A program made the position numbers and the translations under genes. The notes under the pieces were generated by a model that did no database searches, was not told the origin of the DNA, and was given only the letters and a program-made list of their open reading frames with translations. From Trametes villosa (Eukaryota > Basidiomycota > Agaricomycetes > Polyporales > Polyporaceae), in assembly GCA_002964805.2 (NCBI GenBank), contig PUDQ02000085.1, positions 62,001 to 126,000 on the forward strand: a DNA stretch of 64,000 bases, in the 5' to 3' direction. This document shows, piece by piece, positions 36,922 through 48,531 of the stretch (position 1 is its first letter; each line of letters begins with the position of its first letter).

Positions 36922-38837
36922 CTACCAAAAGCGATTCGAGTCTGGACGCAGATCCCTCGCCATGCGCATCATCACGATATTCGACGTCAGACTGGAGAAC
37001 TACGGACTAGCTGTTAGCACCAGATCATGGGATTATCGAGCACGATACCACTCACCCCGTTGCCGATGATCACTTGCGCCCGCTCCCCGATGAGCATGTC
37101 CACCGACTGAGCGATGTACTGCTGCTCCTTGTCGAGCACGAGGTCGCGGCTGCTCGCGATCTTCTCCCACCCGCCCGTCGCCTTCAGCGCGTTCTTGAGG
37201 TCCGCAACCCACGGCTTCTTCCCGTTCGTCATGATGTAAATGTCCTTGAGCCCCTGGCCCGCCGGCGTCGCGCGGATCTCCGTCACGCGCTGGACGATCT
37301 GCTGGATGTCCGGGAAACAGTGCCGCAGGTAGATCTGCTTGCCCTCCTCGGTCGGCTCGCCCCACCCGGCCTGCTCCGGCTGCTGGAAGTGGTCGGGGAG
37401 CTCGGAGAACTGGTTGAAGCCGTTGTACTGGGACGACCACTTCGCGAAGTGGAGGCAGTGGCCTTCGAAGTCGCCGCGGCGGATGTGGAGGGCGAGCAGC
37501 CCGGGTATCACATCGTAGGGGTATGCGCTGGGGGCGAACAGCTTCGATAGCCAGGAGACGCGCGTGAAGAGGTGGCGGTTCAGCGTGAACGCGCTCTCGA
37601 TGAGCTGGGACCATCTGAACTCTGTCAGGATGGGTGATGTCTTCAGGGAGGGCCAGATACCGAGCACGCGCTGGCTGCCGAATATCCTGTACGCCGTCCG
37701 TCGTATCAGTTCGTAAAGTGGGGGACTCGGATCGCGTACCAGATGCTGAATATTTGGGCAGAGATCTCGTTGATTTCCACGCAGCGCGGAAGGTTCTTCA
37801 ACTTCTCCACCCAGGCGTCGAGTACCTTCCCGGCATGCTGCTCCGACTCGTATGCGTTCGTGACTTCGTCACTCATGATAACATGGCGTTCACTTGGAGG
37901 GCAGACTTCATCGAAGTACTCCTTGACGACGGCTCGAGGCGCGGGGTCCCCAGGAGGAAACGGTCCACCCGCAGCGGGTCCTGCGAAGAAGGGAAGAACG
38001 CTTCAGCTGTTCGGCACAGGACGAGGGACATGCGAGGAGTACACGCGTCGCAACACATTCGCGCGGCTACTCGAGCGACGACGGACGTAAAGTCATAGTA
38101 GTGACATACCTCGTATGAGCGCTGCAAGCGGTACTCGGGACGGAATGAGGCGTCCGTTAAAGTCGGAGTAGTCCGAGCCGTCCTTATTCCACGTGTAGTT
38201 ATTGAAGACGAGCCTGCGCTCCCGCCAAGCCCCCTCAGTACCATCACAGATACGTCAAGGACAACACGTACGATCGCCCCGACTTGTACGCGAGGTGTGC
38301 GTTCAGCAGGTGCTCTTGCATCGCATTCCCCCAGCCGGAGGCTTCCAGCGCCATCAGACTGCGCACGGTGGTGTGTGTGTGATGGATCGACGCACCGTGT
38401 ACATGGTTCGCCATCCATATGTACTGCCCATGACGTCCCTCAGGCGGCGGCAGGTCCTGGTTGTGCTGGGGCAGCTGCAGCTCCCGCTGGTGGTACTTCT
38501 CGTACAACGGCGGTTTCCCGTCGTCCAGTTCGTTCTTCACGACGGTGACGAATGCATCCAAGCCAAAGAACAGACGCAGGGCGAAGAGACCAGCGAAGGC
38601 GAAGAAGGCGAGCCGCAGGATACGCTTGGTGTGGAACCGCGCCCACCACCGCTGGTGTCCGTGGCGCTCGCGACCGGTAAGCGGGAGGTCGTAGGTCGAG
38701 GACCGCCGCGTCTTGGGCATCTGGCGAGACAGTGAGCGAAGCATGGTGACCGCGGCTGAGCTGGACGGCGGGCGGCGGTCGTCAGTCGTCGCTGCCACAG
38801 CTGGAGAAGGCTGGCCCGTCGACGCGGTAGCAGGCAT
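36922..38837 (-). CDS. Type II Golgi-membrane protein with O-fucosyltransferase-like domain
   Basis: Predicted glycosyltransferase of the GDP-fucose protein O-fucosyltransferase superfamily. Exons are 38272-38837, 38110-38213, 37740-37980, 37056-37686 and 36922-36999, giving 539 residues. A basic cytosolic tail leads to one transmembrane helix (about residues 73-92, ILRLAFFAFAGLFALRLFF). The lumenal part has VFNNYTWNKDGSDY, GRLIPSRVPLAALI, the hallmark HIRRGDFEGHC beginning at about His371 (GDP-sugar phosphate-binding Arg), IYIMTNGKKP, and the terminal IIGNGFSSLTSNIVMMRM with RFW at the end. The start at 38837 was chosen as the first Met giving a short tail; another Met lies about 31 residues later. 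Fungi are not generally known for protein O-fucosylation, so the true donor and acceptor are open. Confidence 0.85.
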
Positions 38838-39250
38838 GGTGTTCTTCCGGGAGGCAAAAGTTACTGGAAATGGCAGTCGTCCCCGCATAGCGAGATCGAG
38901 ATTTGATGGCCGCCACCGGCACCAGCGTAGTGGACGCACAACATCGACTTGTTCTGGCTTGAGCTCAGACGACCATATCAGAAAGCGCATGTCACCAGTA
39001 TTCACGGTATCGAGCGTGCTGGAAAGTCACTACGGATGATTCTCGAGGTGCGTTGTCTACCTCGATTATCCACAGAAACCTCCAGACTCATAGCTGACTA
39101 CCAGATTTGGGACACACAGTGGCCACAGTAACACCGCGGTGAAGTGGGTCACTTTTCAGATGTTTCGCGCACTATAACAGTGATGTTCTGTAACGAGTGA
39201 TCGTAGTACATGTCGGCGAGTACGAGGAGCAGCAATGGGGAGACTCTTCC
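38838..39250. other. Intergenic region
   Basis: Upstream region of the O-fucosyltransferase-like gene and 3' flank of the DUF3140 gene, both on the minus strand. No gene is seen. Confidence 0.5.
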
Positions 39251-40156
39251 CTACTCCTTGCCATCGACCTTCGACTTCTTGCGAGGGCGGTCCTCCGAAT
39301 CCTGCTCGTCTTCTCCTGCGCTGGGTACTGGCTCCGTAGGACCGTCGGTCTGAGCAGTTTCTACAGCTGCCTCGCTAACGTCCTCGCCAGGCTGGTCTGC
39401 ATCGAGCTTGCGCTTGTTCGTCGCCGTCTCCTCCTCGGCCGTCTCCTTCGTGGCGGACGACTCGCGGGCCTCTTGCGCCGGCACCTCGTCGCCGTTGCTC
39501 TGAGCATCCTTGCCCTCCTCCTCGACCTCTGGGTGCGCCTTCTCCTCTGCCGCCTGGCCTCCCCCCTCCTCGGCCTTCTCCTCTTCGTCTATGGCTTTCA
39601 CCGGGTCCTGTACACATAACGGCATCAGCTACGCTGGCGCATTCTGCGACCACTCAGACACATACATGACCCCAATTCTTGAGGCTACGAGGCGTCAGCA
39701 TAGAGCCCCAGGTACAAGCTGAAGAACTCACCTGATAGTGCTTTTGGTGTTCTCCAGCTCTTCCCTCGTCTTCGTGTCCTTCAGGTGGTCTTCCTGAGCC
39801 AAGTGTCTTTTCGCGTAGCTGCGTGGTTGTTAGTCTACGTCTTGAATACCGCGAAGAATATTCCCTCGAACATACCTAACCACCTTGCGCATGTGCGCGA
39901 TGTCGTCCTGCAAGTCAAAATAAATCAGCCAAGTACTCTTGTTTCTCCCGCAGAACATACTGACGTCGTCGTACTTCTCCGGGTCCTTGTCCGGGTTCTT
40001 GCGCAAAATCTCGATGATCTTGTGCCCGCTCTCGATACCAACCCCGGTGCCCGCCTTTGCGCTCTTCGGGTCCTCGAGCCACTTCTCCAGCTCCTCAGCG
40101 GTCATGTTGACCTCCTCGTTGAACTCCGCGATGACCTCTTCACGGGACTTAACCAT
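39251..40156 (-). CDS. DUF3140 family protein with long acidic C-terminal tail
   Basis: Exons are 39965-40156, 39876-39907, 39732-39818, 39666-39684 and 39251-39607, giving 228 residues. Residues 1-110 match DUF3140 as I remember it: EFNEEVNMTAEELEKWLEDPKS, GHKIIEILRKNPDKDPEKYDDDDIAHMRKVVSYAKRH in outline, then ENTKSTISLKNWGHDP. The helical MRKVV-x-RHL core is typical; no biochemical role is established. The remaining 118 residues are Glu/Asp/Ala-rich and end in a nuclear localisation-like cluster (RPRKKSKVDGKE). Exon 4 is only 19 nt. A TATATA at 40232-40237 lies about 78 bp upstream of the start, giving TATATAA on the coding strand. DUF3140 is mainly bacterial in my memory, so the acidic tail and four introns would be later fungal additions if it was acquired. 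Confidence 0.85.
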
Positions 40157-40760
40157 GGCGGCGGGCACCTTCGCGGACGGAGTTGGGAAGAAGGAGGGGG
40201 CGTGCCCCGCTCGGGGTGCGCCGCGGGGGATTATATACATTCCCCGCTGACGGCATATATGAAACCGCGGTCTGCTGGATTAGCTTGCTGCCTGTCAAGC
40301 ACCCTAAGGACTATAGAGGAACTACAGCTTCCATAGAGCGCCCGGCGCCCGCCGTGACAGCAGGTGGAGGTGCGCGCACGTCCGCCGCGGCGATTGAGAG
40401 CCTCGCGCTCGCCTGCACGAGACGCGCTGCTGATGTCGGTGGTGTTGAGGCAGGCCCTGTGCCTGTTCTGGATAAATAATCAATGCATTGATACATGACG
40501 TGGTGACAACAACATAAATGGCAGCGGAGATGTATACATGCAGAGCTCTATCGATGCGTGGGATCCAGGCGAGGTCTAGCGCGGGGGGTGCGACTTGGGG
40601 GGCTGCGGCCGTAAGACCGCTGTGGGGCTGGCGAGAAGAGGCGTTAGGCTATGACGGCGACTTCTTCAGGACCCTGAGGGGTTGGGGAGGCGGCCTCCTC
40701 TTTCCTGTGCGGGCGGACGATGTTAAGGGACCGTTGGGCGTGTGTATCCGCGGAGGGCGC
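40157..40760. promoter_or_regulatory. Intergenic region with the DUF3140 promoter
   Basis: No gene is seen. A minus-strand TATATAA at about 40231-40237 serves the DUF3140 gene. The remainder is the 3' flank of the CRAL-TRIO gene, where plus-strand open frames are antisense noise. Confidence 0.5.
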
Positions 40761-42155
40761 TTACGCAATGGCATCTGCTTCCGCGAGAGATTCGACCGGG
40801 GGTGCGACGGCGGCGGCGATGGCGTCGGCGGTTGCATCGGTCTGGGGGATAGAGGCGTCTACCAGGTGCGTACCCTCCGGTCCGTCCTGCAACCGTGTGC
40901 CATCTGGCGCAACCTTGCAAGCTCTGAAAGCGATGGCGATGAGCGGAGAATACACCAATATGGGTGGAAGTCCGTACGTGACGATCTGCTCCCAGTAGCT
41001 GGTAGGCTCGAACTCGTACTCGAAGTCACCACCGAAGTCCGCGTCAAGCTGTTCTTTGGGTACGAGCTCAGAGAGGTCGGGGTTGAAGCGCATCTAGTAC
41101 CGCATGATGAGCTCTTGACAATAACCACTGATAGCAGCGACATAGCGCAAGGTACTGACTTTATCCCGCGTCACAGGGTCGAGGAATGGCGTGATGCCCT
41201 TGAAGAAGAAGTTCAAGAGGAACGGCAGGTTGATGATCAGACCTCTCCCTAGGGTCTCAACATAGTGGTTTTGCAGGATGTTGAGCACCTGTACCACACA
41301 AGGTGTGCAAGGCATGGTTAAACCGAGTAAATCCTGGAGGTGGCTCGCTTACGAACCTTGCGTCCAACGGAGACGGACGGGTTGGTACGGAGGGTAGTGC
41401 TCTTATAGTCAATGATGATCGTCACCGACTCCTGGCCAGGCGGCATCAGGTCCTTGGCTCGTTCCCTGGAATGTCTGTTAGAATCTGAGGAATCCTGTGG
41501 CGATGCCCCGCACTCACAAACACCACACCAAATGACGAAGTTGACGGGGGCTTGTCTCGGTGTTCTCGCGCCCTGGTCGCATGTAGATAATTGGCCGGCC
41601 ATCGACGTCAAAGCCATTGAGGATACTGTCATTCGGACGAGTATGAGCGTTAGTAGCGGCGATCAAAAGGGAATGCAGCAGGCTCACATCTTCCCCGTCT
41701 CGCTCTCAATCCGTACCTGGATACAGATACCGGACGCAATTGACGTCACGACGACTGGCCACACCTGCGGGTAAACGGCAGACGCACCTCGTCGGGGGGA
41801 ATCAGATCAGGCTTGAAGTCACGCCGCCATTCCATCGTCGCCTTCAGCCGCTTCTTCGCATCGTCCAGATTCCACTTTGCTGCGCGCATGTAGCGTGGCA
41901 TCGTGTCGGGCTTGTCCAGCCATCGCAGCTCCCATGGGCGGTAGGGGTCCGATTCAGGGAGCAATTCGGTATCCGCGTACTGGTGCGTGGAAAGCGCGGG
42001 TTTAGCCGCAGGCGACCGCGAGCCGGGCGCTGGGATGGAGTCGTGCGCACCTCCCGCAGAGCGTGTATCTGGGCCTTCTGATCGTCGGTGTAGGAGTGTT
42101 CAGGCACGACGGTGCCCGGGGCTGGAGTGGTCAGGACCTGCTGGGTCTTCGCCAT
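40761..42155 (-). CDS. CRAL-TRIO (Sec14-like) phosphatidylinositol transfer protein
   Basis: Lipid-transfer protein of the Sec14 superfamily, close to the Pdr16-type PITPs. Exons are 42051-42155, 41788-41979, 41688-41716, 41518-41625, 41357-41465, 41160-41288 and 40761-41093, giving 334 residues. The CRAL-TRIO N-terminal part has DPYRPWELRWLDKPDTMPRYMRAAKWNLDDAKKRLKATMEWRR (shortened here: the tripartite RAAKWxxxxAxxRL block). The lipid pocket domain has GRPIIYMRPGREN, RHLVWCLERAKDLMPPGQ, IIIDYKS, LNILQNHYVETLGRGLIINLP and GITPFLDPVTRDK. The Ala-rich C-terminus is unlike the core and may be disordered. The third exon is 29 nt. It is divergent from Nop10, with only 193 bp between the two start codons. 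Confidence 0.92.
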
Positions 42156-42348
42156 GGTTTCTTCAATTGGTTGGGAACGAGACGGTTCGACGGCGAGGAG
42201 TCGTACGTTCGATCGACCTCCTTTCCCATAGCTGGTGCGCGCCTATTCCCCGACGCGTTGTGTTCGGCCCGAAGCGCGGCGGGCGCTCCTTTTTTCTCTC
42301 CCTTGCGCACAACGCTCATCTCGCCGCCACCGATACCATTCGCCCGCC
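42156..42348. promoter_or_regulatory. 193-bp bidirectional promoter (PITP / Nop10)
   Basis: The start codons of the lipid-transfer gene (-) and the Nop10 gene (+) are 193 bp apart, so both promoters and leaders share this stretch. I see no TATA box. A CTCC/TTTTTTCTCTCCC pyrimidine tract precedes Nop10. Confidence 0.55.
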
Positions 42349-42643
42349 ATGCATCTCATGTACACGATCGACGAGAAGGGCAACAGGGTCTACACCCTCA
42401 AGGTGAGTCTGCCATGTTTGGACTAGAGCTGCAAGCTGACGCACCTCTAGAAAATCACAGACTCTGGCAAGATTACTAAGTCTGCGCACCCAGGTTCGCT
42501 TCTTCAAGGCTCTTTCCTCCGCCCACGAGTCTCATCCCAGTTCAGCACGATTCTCCCCGGATGACAAGTTTTCACGCCACCGGGTGACGATCAAAAAGCG
42601 CTATGGCATCCTGCCCACGCAACTGCCCAGCAAGCCTCTCTGA
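42349..42643 (+). CDS. NOP10: H/ACA ribonucleoprotein subunit Nop10
   Basis: Core protein of box H/ACA snoRNPs, required for rRNA pseudouridylation and telomerase RNP assembly. Exons are 42349-42402, 42451-42493 and 42546-42643, giving 64 residues, the expected size for this tiny protein and shorter than a normal open-frame scan would show. The sequence carries the family pattern: [19 protein letters not shown], then [26 protein letters not shown], ending in [11 protein letters not shown]. The third exon needs the acceptor TTCAG at 42541-42545 to rebuild HPARFSPDD. An earlier CAG at 42538-42540 would break the frame. Confidence 0.95.
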
Positions 42644-43595
42644 GGCCCACACGGCTGGCATATCACACACACCTACGACGTTTGTCGTACTCCTCGAAGG
42701 CACGCCGAGTTCTCTGGGAGGCAGGACATAGCGCACCGGCTCCGAGGGGGTGGAGGAAACTGGCTCGGGGAGATGACATGTCATTCGACGGTCTAACGTG
42801 TATGTATCTCGCCCTTGCTGTCTTGTACCGCATATTTGGCGCATGGGGTCATCGGACCGCCCCGGTGTATCATTCAGGTCTCGATGCTAATGGACCGACG
42901 CCGGATTCTTGTACGTCCGATGTCTGCAGGGGCGCCGGCATTTTCGACGTCGCCACTGACGTGCGAAGTAAGTCCTTTTGGCATACTCGGGTGCTCCGGC
43001 GTGTCGACGCATTCTCCCACTCTCCCCGAGCCAATCGTTCTCTCCCAGGACGCGGCATGTATGTGTGTCCGGCCCGTGCACTCAGGTAGCTGCCCAGCCT
43101 CGGTCATTCCGACCGCGTCCGCAGCGCCGTGGTAATTATAGAGCTCACCGATGGGAGTGTCTCGGAGCGCGTGCTGTACCCTTGAGCACATGTGCACTGG
43201 GTTCCCTGAACATAACTCCAACATGCACGGCCGTTGGTGACGCTGCGGCCGGTGGTTGGCAACGAGCTCGAGGTGTGTGAACATGAGGCTAGCAGTGTGC
43301 ATCATCGTGCTCCACTTCGGATGAATGTTCGGCGGCTGATTAGTGCGCGTCGACTTACGAGGCTTGTAGCTGAGATTACAAAAGTGCGAAACAGTAAGAG
43401 AGCGGTTGTATCTGATTGTAGGCGGCGGTAACAAAGTGAGGTAAATAGATATCGATGGTGGCGACAGGGCTTGACAGGACCCACCACCCACGCGCTCACC
43501 TCCCCCCTTCATCGCCGCGCTTGACGACGTCGAGCCCCCCTCCTCCCTCCCCCCGCCATCGTGCATGCGGTAAACCTCACTCTCCTTAACCCGCC
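42644..43595. other. Gene-free interval before chitin synthase
   Basis: No gene is supported in these 952 bp; the long minus-strand frame here has non-coding composition. The last 120 bp before the chitin synthase ATG are CT/CCC-rich, typical of a 5' leader. Confidence 0.5.
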
Positions 43596-46500
43596 ATGGA
43601 CTACCGAGGCCAGCGTCCTCCCCGTTCAACACGACCGCCTTCGACACAGCCGACGCAGCCTCCGGCGCAGTCTCCTCCGTCATACCCTGCGTATCCGTCG
43701 TACCCCGACCAGACTGCCTCCGCGTATCGTCCAGCATACCCGAACGACCATGCGCGGGGCGTCTCATTCCAGAACAACGAGGGCGGCGACAGACACGAAC
43801 GCCTCGGCCAGAATCCACAACGGCTTTATTCGGCGTATCAGAGCACTTCGCCGACACCAGGAGACGTTGAAGGCGGCGGATACGGCGCAGACGGCAGAGT
43901 TGGCAGGAAAAAGAGTCTGGTGAGGCCTGACAGGGAGAAGATCGACCCTGGCCACAGGCAATGGCACTACCGCAACCACGCCGCAAATATGATACATGAA
44001 GGCGGCGACGCCATCCCCTCCAGTGAGTAGCCCTCGCTTTCTACGCAGATGTTCATCGGACGACCTCTTAACGTCCGCGTGCTCGTTTAGCTACCGGGAA
44101 CGCACCTACACGAGGGCAGCTGCGTCGCGGCAAGTCTCTTCTGGGTCGCGAAGAGGACGTACACGAGTCTGGTCTTGCGCTCTTCAAGCGAGGTACTCTG
44201 AGGAGGAAGAAGTCAACAGCATCTGCTCCAGCAGCTGAAGCACCTAAATCCCGAGGGTGCTTCGAGAACACCGGTCCGGGTCCCAAGGATGCGTGGTACA
44301 TTTACTGCTACCTCTTGACATGGTTTATCCCCGGGTTTGTCCTCAGCACGTTCGGTATGTTGCGTTTCTCATCATACGCGGGCTGTTTGAGTTGAACGCG
44401 GTACAGGTATCCGCACTCCCGAACAGCAGCGGGCATGGCGAGAGAAGATTGGACTCTTGTTCATCATCATCTGCCTTATGGCCATCGTCGGTTTCATCAC
44501 GTTCGGCTTCACCGAGGTCGTCTGCGGTACCCAGCCCGACCGGTTCCAGTCCGGCACCATCGACAAGGCGTCCGTCATCATCCACGGATACGACTACGAC
44601 TTTAGCCAGTTCAACCACCCCGCCGTCGGACAGTTCAGCGGCAAGTCGAATCCCCTGTTCGAGGGTGATTGGAATGCAGCCGGCGCGGACATCTCGTTCC
44701 TGTTCCAGAACGTCAACCAGAACTGCCGCCCGTACATTACGAAGGCGGCGAACTCGACCATTACCGGGTCGAACGGAGCCTTGGACTGGTACTTCCCGTG
44801 CAACATCTACAACCAGTACGGGACATCTGGCGTCAACCTGACGAACTATGGAGCTTCGACGACTTGCCACACAACATCCAAGGCACGGTCTCAGCTCGCT
44901 GGTATGCACCCCCAGGGCCAGGTGTACTACACGTGGGATAACATCCACAACTCGAGTCGCAATCTGGCAGTTTACGAATCGTGAGTGATGACGCTCATTA
45001 CCACGTTGTGATGCTCATCGGTGCCGCCCAGAACTGTCATCGACCTGAGCCTTCTTCAATGGCTAGACAAGTCGCAAGTCAACTATCCCGAGCTGTTCGA
45101 CGAGTTGAAGAAGCCGAACGGCACCTACAACGGGAAGGACCTCAGCATGTACTTCCTCCGCACGAAGCAGCAGCCGATTGCGAAGTGCTTGCAGGACATC
45201 GCTACCGTCGGGTTCGTTGACACGAAGAGCATCGGCTGTGTCGCCTCCCAGGTCGTCCTCTACGTCTCCCTGGTCTTCATCGTCGGCGTTGTCGGCATCC
45301 GTTTCGTCATGGCCGTCCTCTTCGCGTGGTTCTTCTCGTGGAAGCTGGGCAACTTCAAGATGGAGTCGTACGAGGACCGCATGCGCCGCGCCGCGGAGAT
45401 CGAGAACTGGACGGAAGACATCTACCGCCCCGCACCCAGCGAGTACCGGCCGAACGTGCAGAAGAACGGCCTCCCCAAGTCCAACAAGCGCCATACCTTC
45501 CTCCCGAGCACGTCCAGGTTCACCCCCTCGGAGAGCGTGCTCAAGGGCGTCGGAGGACGGACGTCGACAGCGTATGGCATGCTGGAGCCTATACCCTACA
45601 AGCGCAATGGCACTTCGAGCATCTACGGATCTAGCGCGAAGAGCATCAAGCCATCGCCGCCCGATACCCCTGCCTACCGCCAGTCCCGTAGCTCGACCTC
45701 ACTCGTCACGGATTCTCAGCGCATGTTCGCCGACAACCCCTGCCCCTTCCCGCTTGGTCCCAACATCATTCCTCAGCCCGCCCCCGACTTCGAGCCATTC
45801 GGCTACCCCCTCGTGCACACGATCTGTCTGGTCACGGCGTACTCCGAGTCTGTGGAGGGTCTCCGCACCACTCTCGACTCCCTCGCTACCACGGACTACC
45901 CGAACAGCCACAAGCTCATCATGATCATCGCCGACGGCATGGTCAAGGGCGCCGGAAACACGCTCACGACGCCCGAGATCTGTCTCACGATGATGAAGGA
46001 GTTCGTCGTGCACCCGAATGACGTCGAGGCGCACTCGTACGTCGCCATCGCGGACGGCCACAAGCGGCACAACATGGCGAAGGTCTACGCGGGCTTCTAC
46101 GACTACGACGACGCGACGGTCGAGCGCTCGAAGCAGCAGCGCGTGCCGATCGTGCTCGTCGCGAAGGTCGGGAACCCGCTCGAGGCGGGCGACGCGAAGC
46201 CGGGCAACCGCGGGAAGCGCGACTCGCAGATCGTGCTCATGTCGTTCATGCAGAAGGTGATGTTCGACGAGCGGATGACGACGTTCGAGTACGAGTTCTT
46301 CAACTCGATCTGGCGCGTGACGGGCATCAGCCCGGACCGGTACGAGCTCGTGCTGTGCGTCGACGCGGACACGAAGGTCTTCCCGGACTCGCTCAGTCGG
46401 ATGGTGTCCTGCATGGTGAACGATTACGAGATCATGGGCCTGTGTGGCGAGACGAAGATCGCGAACAAGGCGGAGACGTGGGTCACGATGATCCAAGGTC

Positions 46501-48173
46501 AGTCCGGCGTTTCGTCTTCGACAGCCTCAGCCTCTAATCTCCCCCGCAGTATTCGAATACTACATCTCGCATCACTTGAACAAGGCCTTCGAGTCCATGT
46601 TCGGAGGTGTCACTTGTTTGCCCGGTTGTTTCAGCATGTACCGCATCAAGGCGCCCAAGGGCGACTCTGGCTACTGGGTCCCGGTTCTCGCCAACCCGGA
46701 TGTTGTGGAGCACTACTCGGAGAACGTCGTCGACACGCTGCACAAGAAGAACCTGCTGCTTCTCGGAGAGGATCGGTACCTGACGACGCTGATGCTGAAG
46801 ACCTTCCCCAAGCGCAAGAACGTTTTCTGCCCGCAGGCCGTGTGTAAGACTGTCGTTCCGGACACGTTCAGGGTTCTGCTCTCGCAACGTCGTCGGTGGA
46901 TCAACTCGACCATCCACAACCTGGCTGAGCTGCTCCTCGTCCGTGACCTGTGCGGCACGTTCTGCTTCTCCATGCAGTTCGTCGTCGGCATGGAACTGGC
47001 TGGTACCCTCGTGCTCCCCGCCGCCATCTCCTTCACCATCTACCTCATCGTCTCCTCCATCATCCCCGGCGGCGCCGACACCACCATCCCGCTCATCCTG
47101 CTCGCCATCGTGCTCGGTCTGCCCGGTCTGCTCATCGTCATCACCTCCCGCAAGGTCGCGTACGTCGGCTGGATGCTTGTCTACCTCCTCTCGCTCCCCA
47201 TCTGGAACGGTATCCTGCCGTCCTACTCCTTCTGGCACTTCGACGACTTCTCGTGGGGTCAGACGCGGCAGGTCGCGGGCGAGAAGAAGGACAATCACGG
47301 CGACAAGGACGGAGAGTTCGACTCGTCGCATATCGTTATGAAGCGCTGGGCCGAGTTCGAGCGCGAACGGCGCTGGAAGAGTGGCACGCAGTCCCGGGAC
47401 TCCGGTGCATATGACCCCAGGAACAACTCCCCGCAGAGGTACGTCCATGAAACAACTCACAACATGGCTTGGACTGACGATATGTTTATAGGGGTGATAC
47501 CAAACGCTACTCATTGGTCTCAGAATACCAGTCTCCTCAGCCACCGCAGTTCGACCAGAGCACATACGAGTCGTCCTATAGCGGTGGTCAGCGACAGCGC
47601 CTCGACAGCAACCAGGTCGTCGTGCTCCCCGCCCCGTTGTCCGTCAACCGCAACGCAGTCCCCACACCGTCAGTATCTACAGTTGCCCTCTCCCGGTCCA
47701 GCGAGGATGGCTACAACTCAGACATCGGGTCTCAACAACGCCTTGTCAGCCCGCAGGAATCGTACAACGAGGAGTACGACGGCCGGTACCAGTCGCCGAA
47801 CAACTTCGAGGCGCGCGTGTCGCGCAGCGGGGGCGTCCTGCGGCAGCAGACAGCTCCGAACCAGTTCCCGGGCGAGACGCAGAACCCGTACACGTACTCC
47901 CCGCAGAGCGCAGGGTACGACGACCCGCGGGTGCCGTTCACGACCGACCCCGAGGAGCTGCCGCCACCGCTGCCTAACGCTAACGCTCGCGCGCGCGGTG
48001 TCAGCCTCACGGACTCCGGCCCCGTTCCCAGTCCTAGCGGCGTCCGCAGGGTATCAAGACAGCAAGGCAGGCGGCCGACATCACAAGCTCCTCCCGCGCA
48101 GAACCCGAACAGGTACTCGCGATCGTACAACCTGCCGCCGGGCGCTGCGCCCCCGCAAGGATACGGCCAGTAG
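43596..48173 (+). CDS. CHS3: Chitin synthase, class IV (Chs3-like)
   Basis: Plasma-membrane glycosyltransferase that polymerises GlcNAc into cell-wall chitin. Exons are 43596-44022, 44091-44354, 44407-44980, 45032-46497, 46550-47438 and 47492-48173, giving 1433 residues. A Pro/Tyr-rich N-terminus precedes two early membrane helices ([36 protein letters not shown]), a lumenal region with TWDNIHNSS that resembles the class IV cytochrome b5-like domain, and another helix around residue 500. The GT2 core has [12 protein letters not shown] (about residue 864), [17 protein letters not shown] (about 983) and the QRRRW product-site motif (about 1024-1028). Four or more C-terminal helices follow. The last 300 residues are Ser/Gln/Tyr/Pro-rich and look disordered, longer than in yeast Chs3. 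The start follows a CT-rich leader. Confidence 0.95.
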
Positions 48174-48531
48174 GACAGACCCAAGCTCGAAGACCGAACT
48201 GTGTATGATTCCCTCACGACCCTCGATGCCCACGGACCTTTGTCAGGCACGCCGTAGTTACATTCTTTTAATCGGACCTGCGCCGTTTCTCTCTCGCCTT
48301 ACCGCACCCTATTTCTTGTAGTCCCGCGACGCACCTTCTCCCTCTCTGGTTCGCACGCGTCCGCCGCCATGACCATTCACGACCTGATTGAACCTCGTCG
48401 CTTCGGTTTCGTCTCGTCTCATCTACCCGCCTGTAGTCGCACGGCTAGGTTATCGCACGAATGCATCCAATTCCATATAGGACAGTGAACTACGCTACAT
48501 TCTGTTGGTTGTTTCTCTTTGCGCCTCGACG
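48174..48531. other. Intergenic region between convergent genes
   Basis: The chitin synthase (+) and beta-mannosidase (-) genes converge; this 358 bp holds their 3' flanks only. Confidence 0.5.

Noticed and set aside
45699..47565. Minus-strand frames of 265 and 343 residues opposite chitin synthase
   Set aside because: Antisense to conserved catalytic exons; Arg/Val/Asp-rich composition without any motif.
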